Of a DNA stretch of 64,000 nt, positions 47,301 through 56,966 are shown piece by piece; position 1 is the stretch's first letter; each line of letters starts with the position of its first letter. The notes beneath the pieces were generated by a model that saw only the letters and a program-made list of their open reading frames with translations, was not told the origin of the DNA and ran no database searches. Origin of the DNA: Phytomonas francai (taxonomy: Eukaryota; Euglenozoa; Kinetoplastea; Trypanosomatida; Trypanosomatidae). The stretch lies in NCBI GenBank assembly GCA_001766655.1, contig MJCC01000003.1, positions 1,130,480-1,194,479 of the forward strand. Reading direction: 5' to 3'. A program made the position numbers and the translations under genes.

Positions 47301-50300
47301 TGGCTTCGCTTGATAGGTGGCCTAAGGGAGTTGTTTTTGCAGACACACCACTCCACAGGAGCGGGGAAGGTGTTGGAGGGCTTAGGCAGGGAGGGGGAAA
47401 CCGGGACCGAAGACGCGCAACTCCCTGGGGCAGCTAAGTCCAGGGGCGACAACACCAGGCTCAAAAACATGAACCAGCTGCTAAAGTTGGGCTATCTTGG
47501 TGGATTTCTACTTCTAGCGCTACGGAAAGGCGAGTCGGTGGCAGCGCTTGAGAGCTCGCAGACCACCACACCCATGTCGAGTTCGTCTCCCGATGAAAAG
47601 TGCAGAGCGTGGGCCCAGACACTTTGTGTGGAGTTCACTGCTGCCACGCATCGGCTGATTTCCCAAACTGTAGAGCACAATACAGATCTCACGCGTTATA
47701 CGAGACCTCTTTTGTCTGGTTGGCTTATTTCTTCACCAGATGTGGAAGCAATCCGTACTTTTCTTGCCGACCAGGACGCCAACAGCGCTGCCACCTACGC
47801 CCACCTTCATTGTCTTTTACACACTTTTGTATTCACTGCCGAGCTTGGCAACGAAGTCCGGGAGTGGACACGCAAGTGTGAATCTCTAGCACTTCATGAG
47901 GCTCAGTTGAAAGATGTCTCAGATCCTCTGTTGATTCACTGGTATACAGTATTACACGAGGACGATATCGGTCTGGCGCCGCTTAAACTAAGCCTGTTGG
48001 GGTTGTATCGTGAGCTATGGGGTCTTATCAGCACACGTCAGAATGCACAAAATGTGAATGAAAAGAGTTGTTATGAAAAAGTTACTTCATTAGATGAAAC
48101 AGTCCATGCAAGTGCCACTCCAGACGAGCAGGAGGACACCGAAATCAATTCTTTCAATCGATTCAATGCCTGCGAACTGTCCATTATTCTGCGTCTTGTC
48201 AGCACAATGCATGCACGGTTGGGGCTAAATTCCTTGAAGTCCTTGTTTGGGAACTTTTTCACAAACCTGACTAGTACTATTATTAGACAGGTTCAGCGAC
48301 AGCACGCATCCCAAAAGCAGCTCGATGTGGATAAAAATCGTGGGACTGGAAGATCGTCTTCCACGAAGGATGGTGTGTCCTCGGGGAGTACAGCCGCGAT
48401 GTTGTCTATCAATACGTCGGTTTCGACTATTAAGTCGCGTTTATCTATTATTGAGCGCACCGTGAGGAATAGTGTGAGAAACCAGCTGACGCAGATGCCG
48501 CTTTCAGCTGTGCTTGATGCATGGTACTTAGGCGTTATATCAGGGTCGGATATAGAGGAAGTATTCTGTAGTGCGTATCCAAAGGATTGCAATGGGGTGC
48601 CCGGGCAAAATGAAGAAAACCCCGAAAATTCCCTTGATACACGACATAAGGCGGTTGAGTGGATCGAGGATTTGAGTTCACTCAAGCAAGATTTGCGCTC
48701 TAACAAGCATCTCCGTCTGGTGGCAGGGCTCCTTCTTCTCAGAGAATACCCTTTTTACGGCACCAACATCTCAAGTGGCGTACCCAATGAAAACAGAAAA
48801 ACCGATCCTAAAGGGAGTCAAGCTATCACGGGTGGTGATGCTGAGCGACACAGGGGATCAGTTAAACTTATGGAGATTATATTGCAAAGCCTTGTAGAGC
48901 TAGAGTACGATCGCTACGTGTCTGGAATCGGGCAAGACACACGTTATGGCAATCCGACTAGTCATTCAGCACATGCAGCGGGGACTCCTCACGTCCTCCC
49001 CACTACTGAGGCAGAGACGGCGGGAGGGGTTTCGATGGTTGAGTATGCACACCAGATCAGTCGCGTGCATGCGATTGCTGCTGCGCTGTTTCTGCAGTAC
49101 GGACCAAACCAAATAATACGTGCGGAAGCGTCCTATTCTTGGCCTAGTGATGATTCTTTGGGTCAGAGTAGTGAGGCGCCTCCAGAGAAGCTACCATGCC
49201 ACCGCCGAGAACGTATGCTGGTGCTGTACACGTTGTTTTTAAATGCTCTGTGCGACGCCATCCCCAGCGTCGAGCGTGGTTTATCGGATGAATTGCTCTT
49301 GTACCTCATGACCAGCACCTACACAATACGGCTGCATTATGAGCGTGAACTGCAGTACCTAGCCGCGACGCACGCGCAGGGGGGAAATCCCGTCGATGGG
49401 ATCACTAGTGATCACGATCGCTTCACCTCGCATTTTTCCAAGACAGCTGCTTCATCTTCAGTAGCCGAAACCGCCACACCTGGATCACCCCCCTCCGCAC
49501 CAGTACTTTCCGTACTTTCTATGTTGCAACAGGATGCGGGGGGATCTTCCTCAGAGCACACCTCTTATCCCCCAGGAATATTAGAAACTTTGTCGCACAC
49601 GATGAAATGGAGCAATTACCTCATTTCGCGTCTTCTTCCTCACGTGGAAAAGATTCTGACGCAACTAAAACAGCAGAGCAATGCCCCAAATCTGCGCACC
49701 ATATGCACTTCGACGGTTGCCTTTTGTGGGCTGGAGGCCCTTGGTATGCCCGTAGCGTGGTGGATGCAGTTTCCTCTCGAGCAGCTACTCCAGCGCGCGG
49801 CAATCGACCGGGGAGAGATGCAGCGGCATCTTGATTTTTTTCTGATGGCTGCAGTGAATCACCCCAAAGCATCCATGGCTTTGGTCCACGCCGCGTCGTA
49901 CCTACGCGGGGGATGCGATTATATGTCTCTTCAGATGCTTATCAGAACTCTAAAAGCTATTATTCTTACCACAACCACTTTAGATCCTGAACAGGCAGCG
50001 CAATCAGACGAGGTCGACCAACAACATGAAGCGGAGCCGGTCGGCCAGGGAGCTTCCTTAATCCCCAAACCGTCTGTTTGTGTAAACTACAGCACAGCTC
50101 GATATGAATCTTTAGTTAAAGGCATTTTCTATGAAAAGCGCATTTACTTATCTTTCCCGCACCACCTATCACGCAACCACCACTCATCTCCTCGATTGCG
50201 TAGTCTTTGGAGCAGTTTAACGCGTTGCTTGTTGGAGCGTCATGTACTGACAGCTCCAATTGAGTCCTTTTTTCTAGCACTTCACAGTGGGGCATCCGTT

Positions 50301-50933
50301 GGCTGTGCGGATACAAGAGACTTTGAACAGCTTCTTGCGCACGTGCTCTTTTCCGACGGCGTCGATGGCGAGTTGCCTCCATTAGCGCTGATGGGCTTCG
50401 CTGAGTGGGCGGTGATGCTCAACGCATGCGCGTCTTCGACGTGGAACCGCTCCAGCTACGCGCAGGTCCTTTGTGAACCCCTGCTCAATTTTGTGTTATT
50501 GTCTACTCAGGAACCTTTTTCTGCGCTTCGGGGTTCGTCGCAGTACTGCCTTCCGCGCGGAACTTCACAGTGGCCGGGGGCCGCGGCGCAAGATTCGCAG
50601 AGCTCCCTGGAGAAAAAGCGGCAGTTGTGCATCGAACTATGTCATTTTCTGGAGTCCGTCAGCACTCTGTGTGGAGAAGGGGATGGGTTATGGGAGGCAC
50701 TTCGCTGTCTTGTTGATGCGTGGATGGAGGAGATTCAAGCGTGGAAGCTGAACGCTGTCTCACCGGGCTCCTCGTCCACGGCTTTTACCATGGGAAATGA
50801 TGAAATTGCGTTTTGGATACAGGAGTGGACCAAAAGCTTCAACTGGACAGTCAAGATGGCTGGGCACCCAGATCTCGTGATTGCCTTGGATAATGATGGA
50901 GATATAGAGAATGTCTGCATCGCTGCAATTTAG
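44304..50933 (+). CDS. Very large unidentified protein (2209 aa), predicted mitochondrial
   Basis: A single uninterrupted ORF of 6.6 kb, the longest complete one in the window. The first 100 residues are rich in Ser, Thr and Arg and nearly free of acidic residues, compatible with a mitochondrial presequence. A Ser/Arg-rich disordered region runs to about 215. The remainder is mostly alpha-helical with repeated Leu-rich segments and polar low-complexity loops (for example about 1390-1440 and 1705-1750), the look of a helical-repeat scaffold. I see no catalytic motif or known domain. In kinetoplastids, such large presequence-bearing proteins include assembly factors of mitoribosomes and RNA-processing complexes, which is only a suggestion. 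The uninterrupted frame and ordinary codon use make the gene itself secure. Confidence 0.85.
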   Translation: MSCRILNSLITLSTPGSLRRSSPHPYQIAASTATLTCSSIGDSIAQMGTPITVVSRRFRSTTWEPYSPCVLHNHFKRFIGCTSSTLESRCLYSSKASPTKGEKRASASPSSRFTRSSTSANSTILSTANSDKEGRVTQEGSSSTFSVPQNGASNKMSLISSHKPRGRYSSQHRAVGKTKLSVQTPRKSSEDSPVGRDRFARNERRHANRPVISVDKLNEHDVCLELRKLLSEHNTLRKSYAFQHSETAYDSFCSQCLKALSESHLLQRLCAGPAINESKKNEDAAKSADIKATKASLSGSGGAEVVLEVVTENPDSSKFSVQLPVQIMQWLCSPIILPDINCNELLHAASTSAMPSEEIGNTHGMASPYLILQERWKQHWLNMNPINFKHVFETSFALESSRQSPLICTDILAGTTETSHTSFSVVEASERTLVESEKISSIFDLLRTIVFFKWRKDEAVLASLGPKDDDAVYGNPSSHGETDKGSSEGSDLPVDFLASYIKVVRTTLLKLRALDKEMTVQTLEAAQGADTHSTDRVEERSRLIQQLQKHVQDVLEKIPKVDILLEPVFILSSSPYSSTLHAPSEGEVENSRRDCVARSNTIPTYRFHVIDLFFSLLFRYMLLQWPLLAEAHQRGALFRFGSLPWFAQDITQSMAMWYTLWETLSWMNASANSQTLLSSTKNTPPQLSRRGRQHFPSSDDIAVSFAPYCKTGYLFYVQYLRMMCSPHVLDWHSATLRHTLGLPPSFKAVLKMEDQSGLSKEVPKGKGELHVNRASLLREVALIFYSSETKQRLAYELLYLLFNCLNFVLANPCVDMGHENGEIDASIASSCRGIAAPMLFDSVSTLFIYVADMDQFISEHFYEKVLHQHEWVVFSPPPKHSPGEATESATASAVVQNLQQSLLVQSTHPYMLTRLMLQALLPSVKPWAAFPAKGMSVVWKSVLGAVATPCYHGFASGKEVMGDPMGGRDAASLENRRAAWHLAYPLLNSLSDEWLQQTLWLRLIGGLRELFLQTHHSTGAGKVLEGLGREGETGTEDAQLPGAAKSRGDNTRLKNMNQLLKLGYLGGFLLLALRKGESVAALESSQTTTPMSSSSPDEKCRAWAQTLCVEFTAATHRLISQTVEHNTDLTRYTRPLLSGWLISSPDVEAIRTFLADQDANSAATYAHLHCLLHTFVFTAELGNEVREWTRKCESLALHEAQLKDVSDPLLIHWYTVLHEDDIGLAPLKLSLLGLYRELWGLISTRQNAQNVNEKSCYEKVTSLDETVHASATPDEQEDTEINSFNRFNACELSIILRLVSTMHARLGLNSLKSLFGNFFTNLTSTIIRQVQRQHASQKQLDVDKNRGTGRSSSTKDGVSSGSTAAMLSINTSVSTIKSRLSIIERTVRNSVRNQLTQMPLSAVLDAWYLGVISGSDIEEVFCSAYPKDCNGVPGQNEENPENSLDTRHKAVEWIEDLSSLKQDLRSNKHLRLVAGLLLLREYPFYGTNISSGVPNENRKTDPKGSQAITGGDAERHRGSVKLMEIILQSLVELEYDRYVSGIGQDTRYGNPTSHSAHAAGTPHVLPTTEAETAGGVSMVEYAHQISRVHAIAAALFLQYGPNQIIRAEASYSWPSDDSLGQSSEAPPEKLPCHRRERMLVLYTLFLNALCDAIPSVERGLSDELLLYLMTSTYTIRLHYERELQYLAATHAQGGNPVDGITSDHDRFTSHFSKTAASSSVAETATPGSPPSAPVLSVLSMLQQDAGGSSSEHTSYPPGILETLSHTMKWSNYLISRLLPHVEKILTQLKQQSNAPNLRTICTSTVAFCGLEALGMPVAWWMQFPLEQLLQRAAIDRGEMQRHLDFFLMAAVNHPKASMALVHAASYLRGGCDYMSLQMLIRTLKAIILTTTTLDPEQAAQSDEVDQQHEAEPVGQGASLIPKPSVCVNYSTARYESLVKGIFYEKRIYLSFPHHLSRNHHSSPRLRSLWSSLTRCLLERHVLTAPIESFFLALHSGASVGCADTRDFEQLLAHVLFSDGVDGELPPLALMGFAEWAVMLNACASSTWNRSSYAQVLCEPLLNFVLLSTQEPFSALRGSSQYCLPRGTSQWPGAAAQDSQSSLEKKRQLCIELCHFLESVSTLCGEGDGLWEALRCLVDAWMEEIQAWKLNAVSPGSSSTAFTMGNDEIAFWIQEWTKSFNWTVKMAGHPDLVIALDNDGDIENVCIAAI

Positions 50934-51345
50934 AAGAGTGTTGCACTCTTGTGATAGTTTCTGAGTGCTTAGATACACAAACATACATGACAAGGTTGCA
51001 GGGGAAAATCCCATGTAGATGCTTCCACTCTTTTCTCCTTTAATCATTGCAGATTTTCTTAAGCATCGAAAAGTATGCCGACTGACTTTTCACGTCTCTC
51101 CCTTCTTGCAACTTTATTTTTGAAATTATACCCACTCTTTTTCCTCCCTTGCTTTGACCCTCACATTGTGTAGTTCGTTTGCGCTCTTACTCAACGCTAT
51201 CCTTGACCAGAAGCCTACATTTTCATAATCCGGTGAAGCAGTGTATGATTTTGCGTCCATTCGCTATACTTTCCTTTAAAAAAATAAAAAAGGTGCCGAT
51301 TCAATTCCAAGAAGATTTTCTTTCTTCATAGAAGGTATAGAGTGG
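50934..51345 (+). promoter_or_regulatory. Intergenic region upstream of PCH2
   Basis: 412 bp with pyrimidine-rich stretches. A T/C tract ends in AG at 51330-51331 and again at 51339-51340, five bases before the ATG at 51346. Confidence 0.45.
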
Positions 51346-53043
51346 ATGAGGGACATCCACAAAGTGATGAGCTCTACCGCTACCGTAGTTGTGGAAGTCG
51401 CATGCACGGCGCCGCGGTCGGACTGGCTTGAGTTACGATGCCTTTTATGCTCCTTCCTCCGACATTACGCGAGCGGCGCCCGCGATGCTGCTCATGTGGG
51501 GCTTTCATCTCTCTTCGCCCCTGGGAGATGTATCCCCATGATGGCCTGGACGCTCGCGGAGGCCTCGATGCCGGCGATCTCGTCTCTACTTCAGCGTGTC
51601 GTGCGCTCGATGCGAGTCTGTGATATGTGCGATTTCTACCCCCCCAAAGAAGAGGCCTATAAAGAGGGAAAGGCTTCTTCCCCGTCGGGTGGCTACACAG
51701 TAGGGGCTGAGGAAATTTCCTTCGTTCCGATTCTATACACGCTGCAGGGTAAGGACGCTGTGGATGGTTCAGGCTGTGATGTACACTCCGGTAGAGGCTG
51801 CGGTGAGGGCGACAATGACGGCATGAGCCCTCCACTGTGCAGCATATTCCTCCTTCCGCATGAATCTCTAGATGGTCTCTGGGAATCCCTTTACTATGGA
51901 GACAGCCTTGCGGATTCCTCGAGCCTGAAAATGGATCTGGTGGAGTACGTTCGAACGGCCCTGACGTTTTCTCTCGCTGGTGTCGACCCACACGTGATTG
52001 TCTGGAACCGCCTTGTCCTCCTGCACGGCCCGCCTGGGACAGGGAAGACCTCGCTCTGCAAGGCTCTTGCGCATAAGCTGTCTATTCGCCTTGGACATAT
52101 TTTCTCGCACGGGACGAGGCTCATCGAGGTTAACGCGCACAACCTCTTCAGCCGCTGGTTCAGTGAGAGCGGAAAGCAAGTGATGCAGCTGTTTCAGCGT
52201 ATTTCCCAGTTCGCGTTGGATGAGCGTGGTTTGGTGTGCGTGCTTATTGACGAAGTGGAAAGTTTAGCTGCGGCACGGCAGTCCGCGATGAAGGGAAACG
52301 AACCTTCCGACTCGATTCGGGTGGTAAACACGCTGCTTACACAAATCGATCGCCTCAGCAGATTCAATAACGTGTTAGTTCTAGCCACGAGCAATTTGAC
52401 CGACGCCATCGATGAGGCCTTCTTGGATCGCGCGGATAAAAAGATTTTTCTAGGTCCACCAGGCTTAAAGGCACGTAGAGCAATGCTGTATAGTGGGATC
52501 GTTGAGCTAATACGCAAGAGGCTCATTTGTGTGGATCCAGACTGCCAGCCTCAGCTAGACGACTTTCGCGATGGCAGTTCTATTTGCACTCTTGGGTTCA
52601 CCCCACACTTCTATGAGGAAACCCTTTTACCAGAAAGTGCGACAGTTTGTATCTTCGCGATAGCTGATTCATGTGCCGATTTCAACGGCCGGATGCTCAG
52701 AAAGCTTCCATTTTTAGCTTATGGGGCGTGTGTGAGCTCTATGCGAGAGTTTCGGGCTTACCACACCCAAACACACGTTCTTCCACTTGCCAAAAATTGT
52801 TTTACTCGACAAAGGATGCTTCCTCCCACCGCTTCACTCCCTTGCGTCAAAACAAGCTCTGTGATTGCGTATGGACATCCTGGTAGTCTCTACCTAGAGT
52901 CTACAGGGGCCGCCGTCGAAGAAGAAACAGATGAGGAGCGAGGTGCTGGTGACCCTGCATCAGGCCCTTTCAAGGGTTTCCCTACTCTCCCCCTTTCAGT
53001 CTTTTTGGACTTTCTTTTCAAAACTGCACGCAGGGTATCATAA
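51346..53043 (+). CDS. PCH2/TRIP13 AAA+ ATPase
   Basis: 565 residues with one AAA+ module. Walker A GPPGTGKT is at 228-235, Walker B LIDEVES has D302 and E303, and sensor-1 ATSN follows near 349. The segment before Walker A (HVIVWNRLVLLHG) and the S-R-W-F-S-E-S-G-K motif after it are characteristic of the PCH2/TRIP13 family. These hexamers remodel HORMA-domain proteins, acting on the spindle checkpoint (MAD2) and meiotic chromosome axes; meiotic and checkpoint partners are divergent in trypanosomatids. The N-terminal 200 residues are the substrate-recognition domain and look complete. A second in-frame ATG at 51367 may be the real start, since family members tend to begin close to the VVVEV strand. 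Confidence 0.9.
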   Translation: MRDIHKVMSSTATVVVEVACTAPRSDWLELRCLLCSFLRHYASGARDAAHVGLSSLFAPGRCIPMMAWTLAEASMPAISSLLQRVVRSMRVCDMCDFYPPKEEAYKEGKASSPSGGYTVGAEEISFVPILYTLQGKDAVDGSGCDVHSGRGCGEGDNDGMSPPLCSIFLLPHESLDGLWESLYYGDSLADSSSLKMDLVEYVRTALTFSLAGVDPHVIVWNRLVLLHGPPGTGKTSLCKALAHKLSIRLGHIFSHGTRLIEVNAHNLFSRWFSESGKQVMQLFQRISQFALDERGLVCVLIDEVESLAAARQSAMKGNEPSDSIRVVNTLLTQIDRLSRFNNVLVLATSNLTDAIDEAFLDRADKKIFLGPPGLKARRAMLYSGIVELIRKRLICVDPDCQPQLDDFRDGSSICTLGFTPHFYEETLLPESATVCIFAIADSCADFNGRMLRKLPFLAYGACVSSMREFRAYHTQTHVLPLAKNCFTRQRMLPPTASLPCVKTSSVIAYGHPGSLYLESTGAAVEEETDEERGAGDPASGPFKGFPTLPLSVFLDFLFKTARRVS

Positions 53044-53607
53044 GGTGATTCAGAAAACTGAGAATTATAGGTATATATATTTTTGTAAATTATGCCGTTT
53101 TTTTTTTCGTGTGTGTGTGTATGCTATTCCACAACAAAAAAAGATGAAAATCAAGCAATTCGACAACTATTCCTAATTAACAACAACAAAACGAAGATAC
53201 AAAGGAACATCTCTCTTCATTATCCATACCCCCCCCCCCCTTTATATATATCAGATCTGCTATATTCTGGACGCTATTCCGCCACTGGTTTTGGTAATTT
53301 ATTTGATCTATGTTTTACAATTCTCTGAACCTTAGGCTGTAGCTTTTATTGTTTATGATGCCACTATTACTCTAATTTGCTTGCTTTTTACAAGGCGCTA
53401 CTTCAACAAATCCCTTTTCCTTTTCGTGTCTCTCCGCTCCTCATATCATACTCTTTTTAATGATGAGACGGATTCAAAACGATTCTCCAACAACGATAAA
53501 CATAGTTCAAGACAGGGGGAAATCGGTTGCATCTTCTTTAAATCAATAGGTTTCATTTAAAAGGGGTTGAAGAGGGAAAATAATACTAATAAGATTCATT
53601 CTGTAGA
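53044..53607 (+). promoter_or_regulatory. Intergenic region, PCH2 to TOP3B
   Basis: 564 bp, AT-rich with T, TG and C12 runs (C run at 53229-53240). Short ORFs here are low-complexity. No gene is recognised. Confidence 0.4.
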
Positions 53608-56136
53608 ATGCCTAAAACGGTTTTAATGGTGGCGGAAAAGCCCTCCCTTGCTGAGAACATTGCCTTCTATCTATCAAATGGGAGGGCCCAAAAGCATCAG
53701 CGTGCACTTCGCGTGTTTGAGTTTGACGGTTTTTTTATGAAGCAACCTGCCTTTATCAAGGTGACCAGCACTATTGGCCACGTCTTTTCCTGTGATTTCA
53801 CCCCGCAGCATCAGAACTGGGATAAGACGGAAGAGGAAGAGCTCTTTAATGCCCCTGTTATGTGGAAGGATACCTCTGATAAGGTGACTCGTCATCTTGA
53901 GCAGGAGGCGCAGGGCTGTGATGAGCTTGTACTTTGGTTGGACTGTGATCGCGAGGGTGAAAACATTTGCTTCGAGGTGATGCAGGTGGTACAAAAGAGC
54001 ATTTACAGCTGGAATCGAATTTGGCGAGCGATCTTTTCTGCCATTACATATGAGGAAATCAGCCGTGCCTATAGTAATCTCGTGAAACCAAACAAGTGTG
54101 TTAGTGACGCAGTGAGATGCCGGCAAATCCTGGATTTAAAAGTTGGTGTCGCGTTTACAAGATGCCAGACAAAGTTTTTTCAGGGCAAGTACGGTGATCT
54201 GAACGCAAATATAGTGAGCTATGGCCCATGTCAAACACCAACACTAGGGTTTTGTGTTCAGCGGCACGACGACATCGTGGGCTTCAAACCAGAGAACTAC
54301 TGGAAGTTGGTGGCGGTCGCAAACCGTGGTGGGGCCTTGCTGCAGTTCGAGTGGGAGCGTGGACGCGTCTTCGATGAGACCATCGCGCGTTTGCTCCATC
54401 AAAAGGTAACTAAAACAAAGATAGCTAGGGTTGTGCAGGTGACTGTCAGTAGTGACACCCGGGCACGGCCGACTGCGCTGAACACAGTGGAGATGCTCAA
54501 GGTGGCCACCAAGATGCTTGGTATTGGACCCCACTATACGATGAATATAGCAGAAGGTCTGTACATACGCGGCTACATATCCTACCCTCGAACAGAGTCA
54601 ACCGCGTACCCCAACTCCTTCAACTTTACTGGTGTACTTCAGGAACAAAAAGGCCACTCGCTGTGGGGTGGCTATGTCACCACGTTGCTGGAGAAAGGGC
54701 ACGTCCGTCCGAAGGCTGGCAAAGATGCAGGGGACCATCCGCCCATCACGCCGATGCGAGTTGCAGGGCCCAGTGAGCTTTCAGGCGACGAGTGGCGCCT
54801 ATACGAGTACATTACTCGACATTTTATCGCGACACTTTCGCCCGATTGCAAGTTGACGAAGACAAAGATCACGATCGATTTGCATGGTGAGGTGTTCCAC
54901 TTCGTCGGGAGTGTTGTCGATGACCCCGGTTTCACGGCGATAATGCCCCACTTCAGCGTGAAGGATGATAGGATCCCGGCTAACATAGCGCGTGGAGACG
55001 ATTTTCATCTATCTGATGTCCGGCTTCAGTCAGGGCAAACTCAGGCACCGGAATACCTCACTGAGGCTGATCTGATTGGCCTCATGGAAAAGAACGGCAT
55101 TGGGACGGACGCTTCGATCCCAACGCATATCAATAACATTACCGAGGGGGGCTATTGCACGGTGGAGCCTGGAAGACAGATTAAGCCCACCAAGCTTGGT
55201 ATCGTACTCATTCACGGCATCAAGGCGATTGATCCGGAGCTGGTATTGCCCATGGTGCGCAGCCGAATGGAAGAGTACGTTACCCTCATCGCAGAGGATA
55301 AAGCGCAGCTGGATGATGTTTTATCTTTCAGTTTGAAACTCTTCTTTGCTAAGTTTAAATTTTTCAAAGAACACATTGATGTTTACGACTCCCTCATGAG
55401 CGCCTCCTTTTCGGCACTCTCGACGAGTGGGAAGCCGATCACACGGTGCGGAAATTGCTCACGATACCTCAAGCACATCACTGCGCGTCCGCAGAGGCTG
55501 TACTGTGCGTATTGCGAGGTCATCTTCAACCTCCCCCAGGGTGGCACCATTCGGCCGTACTCCAACTTTGTGTGTCCACGGGACCAGTTCGAGCTCGTTA
55601 TCTGTCACATCCAGGGCGGCAAGTCGTTCTCGCTCTGTCCCCAGTGCTTCAATCACCCACCACTCGAGGAGCTGGAGATGGGGGCGGGCCGGCAGCTTCA
55701 CCTCTCCTGCGACATGTGCCACTGCACCACCTGCGAGCACAGCCTCGCCAGGAACTACGTCAGCGACTGCATCGACGAGGGCTGCCAGGGCAGCATGGCC
55801 TTCGTCCCGCGCACCGCGGGGAATTGGCGGATTTGCTGCAACCACTGCAACATGATGGTCCGGCTCCCGCCTACCGCGCAGCGCGTGAGGGTCACCACTG
55901 AGGAGTGTGAAGAATGCGGCGCCAGCCTCATGGAGGTTGTGTTCCCACCAGGCAAGAGCCCGCTACCGAATTCAAAGGAGCGTTTGAAGGGGTGCGTGTA
56001 TTGTGATGCCGCTCTCTGTGGTTTGTGCGAGGAGGTACGTGGTAGAACGTCTAATTTCAACCGCGGAAGAGGAAGAAGACGAGGGCGGGGACGGGGACGG
56101 GGATGGGGACGGGGACGGGGCCGCGGTGACAATTAG
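53608..56136 (+). CDS. TOP3B: DNA/RNA topoisomerase III beta
   Basis: 842 residues of type IA topoisomerase. The TOPRIM domain at the N-terminus carries the acidic triad D112-x-D114-x-E116 and an N-terminal catalytic-site Glu in AEKPSLA. The active-site tyrosine is Y326 in GYISYPRTES. Sequence is closer to the beta than the alpha isoform throughout, for example GPCQTPTLGFCV, DAGDHPPITPM and LMEKNGIGTDASIP. The C-terminus has several Cys-x2-Cys zinc-binding pairs (about 612-800) and ends in an Arg-Gly-rich tail (about 811-842), as animal TOP3B does. TOP3B relaxes DNA and can act on RNA, usually with TDRD3; the Arg-Gly tail binds RNA. No TDRD3 homologue is in the window. Confidence 0.95.
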   Translation: MPKTVLMVAEKPSLAENIAFYLSNGRAQKHQRALRVFEFDGFFMKQPAFIKVTSTIGHVFSCDFTPQHQNWDKTEEEELFNAPVMWKDTSDKVTRHLEQEAQGCDELVLWLDCDREGENICFEVMQVVQKSIYSWNRIWRAIFSAITYEEISRAYSNLVKPNKCVSDAVRCRQILDLKVGVAFTRCQTKFFQGKYGDLNANIVSYGPCQTPTLGFCVQRHDDIVGFKPENYWKLVAVANRGGALLQFEWERGRVFDETIARLLHQKVTKTKIARVVQVTVSSDTRARPTALNTVEMLKVATKMLGIGPHYTMNIAEGLYIRGYISYPRTESTAYPNSFNFTGVLQEQKGHSLWGGYVTTLLEKGHVRPKAGKDAGDHPPITPMRVAGPSELSGDEWRLYEYITRHFIATLSPDCKLTKTKITIDLHGEVFHFVGSVVDDPGFTAIMPHFSVKDDRIPANIARGDDFHLSDVRLQSGQTQAPEYLTEADLIGLMEKNGIGTDASIPTHINNITEGGYCTVEPGRQIKPTKLGIVLIHGIKAIDPELVLPMVRSRMEEYVTLIAEDKAQLDDVLSFSLKLFFAKFKFFKEHIDVYDSLMSASFSALSTSGKPITRCGNCSRYLKHITARPQRLYCAYCEVIFNLPQGGTIRPYSNFVCPRDQFELVICHIQGGKSFSLCPQCFNHPPLEELEMGAGRQLHLSCDMCHCTTCEHSLARNYVSDCIDEGCQGSMAFVPRTAGNWRICCNHCNMMVRLPPTAQRVRVTTEECEECGASLMEVVFPPGKSPLPNSKERLKGCVYCDAALCGLCEEVRGRTSNFNRGRGRRRGRGRGRGWGRGRGRGDN
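56083..56120 (+). repeat. G-run hexamer array with G-quadruplex potential
   Basis: Inside the TOP3B tail the coding strand has one GGG and six GGGG runs separated by one or two bases, in a near-perfect 6-bp period that codes alternating Arg and Gly (one Trp). The mRNA and coding strand meet the usual quadruplex consensus several times over. Confidence 0.9.
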
Positions 56137-56966
56137 CGTGAATAGTAATTCTCCTCTTTCCCTTTCCTTAGCCTCGCTGGTTCTGGGAAAAATGAAGTTT
56201 TTCAGAAAACAAACAAGTGCATGTGTGCCTCGCCAACACCATCCGCCACTAGGTTATCGGCTCAAACTGGGATGGTTGAGTGTAGACTGCCGCTGTTGCT
56301 ATAATCATGCAAACTTTGATGATCTATCGAGTCCAACACATTGTGTTCGATTCGTCATATATATACCATTGCTTTTGCATGCAACACAGCTCACGTAAGC
56401 CGACTATGATAGCCCTTGTGTGTGCGTGCATATACGTATTCTTAGCGAATTGCTATTCGTTTTAAAAGTTTTGATAATGCGCAGTATATTGAAAAGGAGA
56501 CTACTCTTTTCGGTACATGCTGTTTGTTAGTGAAAAATGCTGACAAACAAAGATTATCCTTCCCCTTGGCCATCCTATTACACTTTCCACGTTGTAAGAC
56601 GAACATATCCTCCCCCTCCCCCCCCCCACACCAAAAAAAGAAAAAGAAAAAAAGAAAGGGGCATGTTAACATTTAAATAAGACTATACTTACACCTTAGA
56701 CAACTTATGAGCATACTTAAGATTGGGTATAGGTTATATATGTTGGGACAAAAAAATAATAGTTGGGAAAATTAGTTGATATATTTTCTATTTTTTACAC
56801 CTACTCCTTCCCCCCACCCCCCCAATCTTACTACCAGTGCATATTTTTAATAATACGCATATATGTACTTACAGGACACACATAGTTAATACTATTTGAT
56901 ACTATAGCTAATAATTTCTTAGAAAAGCAAAAGTGAAACCCCACTAACTGCGAGCTGTTGAAAGTT
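56137..56966 (+). promoter_or_regulatory. Intergenic region, TOP3B to ArfGAP gene
   Basis: 830 bp. A C-rich run lies at about 56605-56628, and a long T/C tract at 56785-56826 leads to AG at 56838-56839, a good acceptor candidate. A shadow ORF from the TOP3B tail reaches 56398 and is not supported. Confidence 0.45.
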
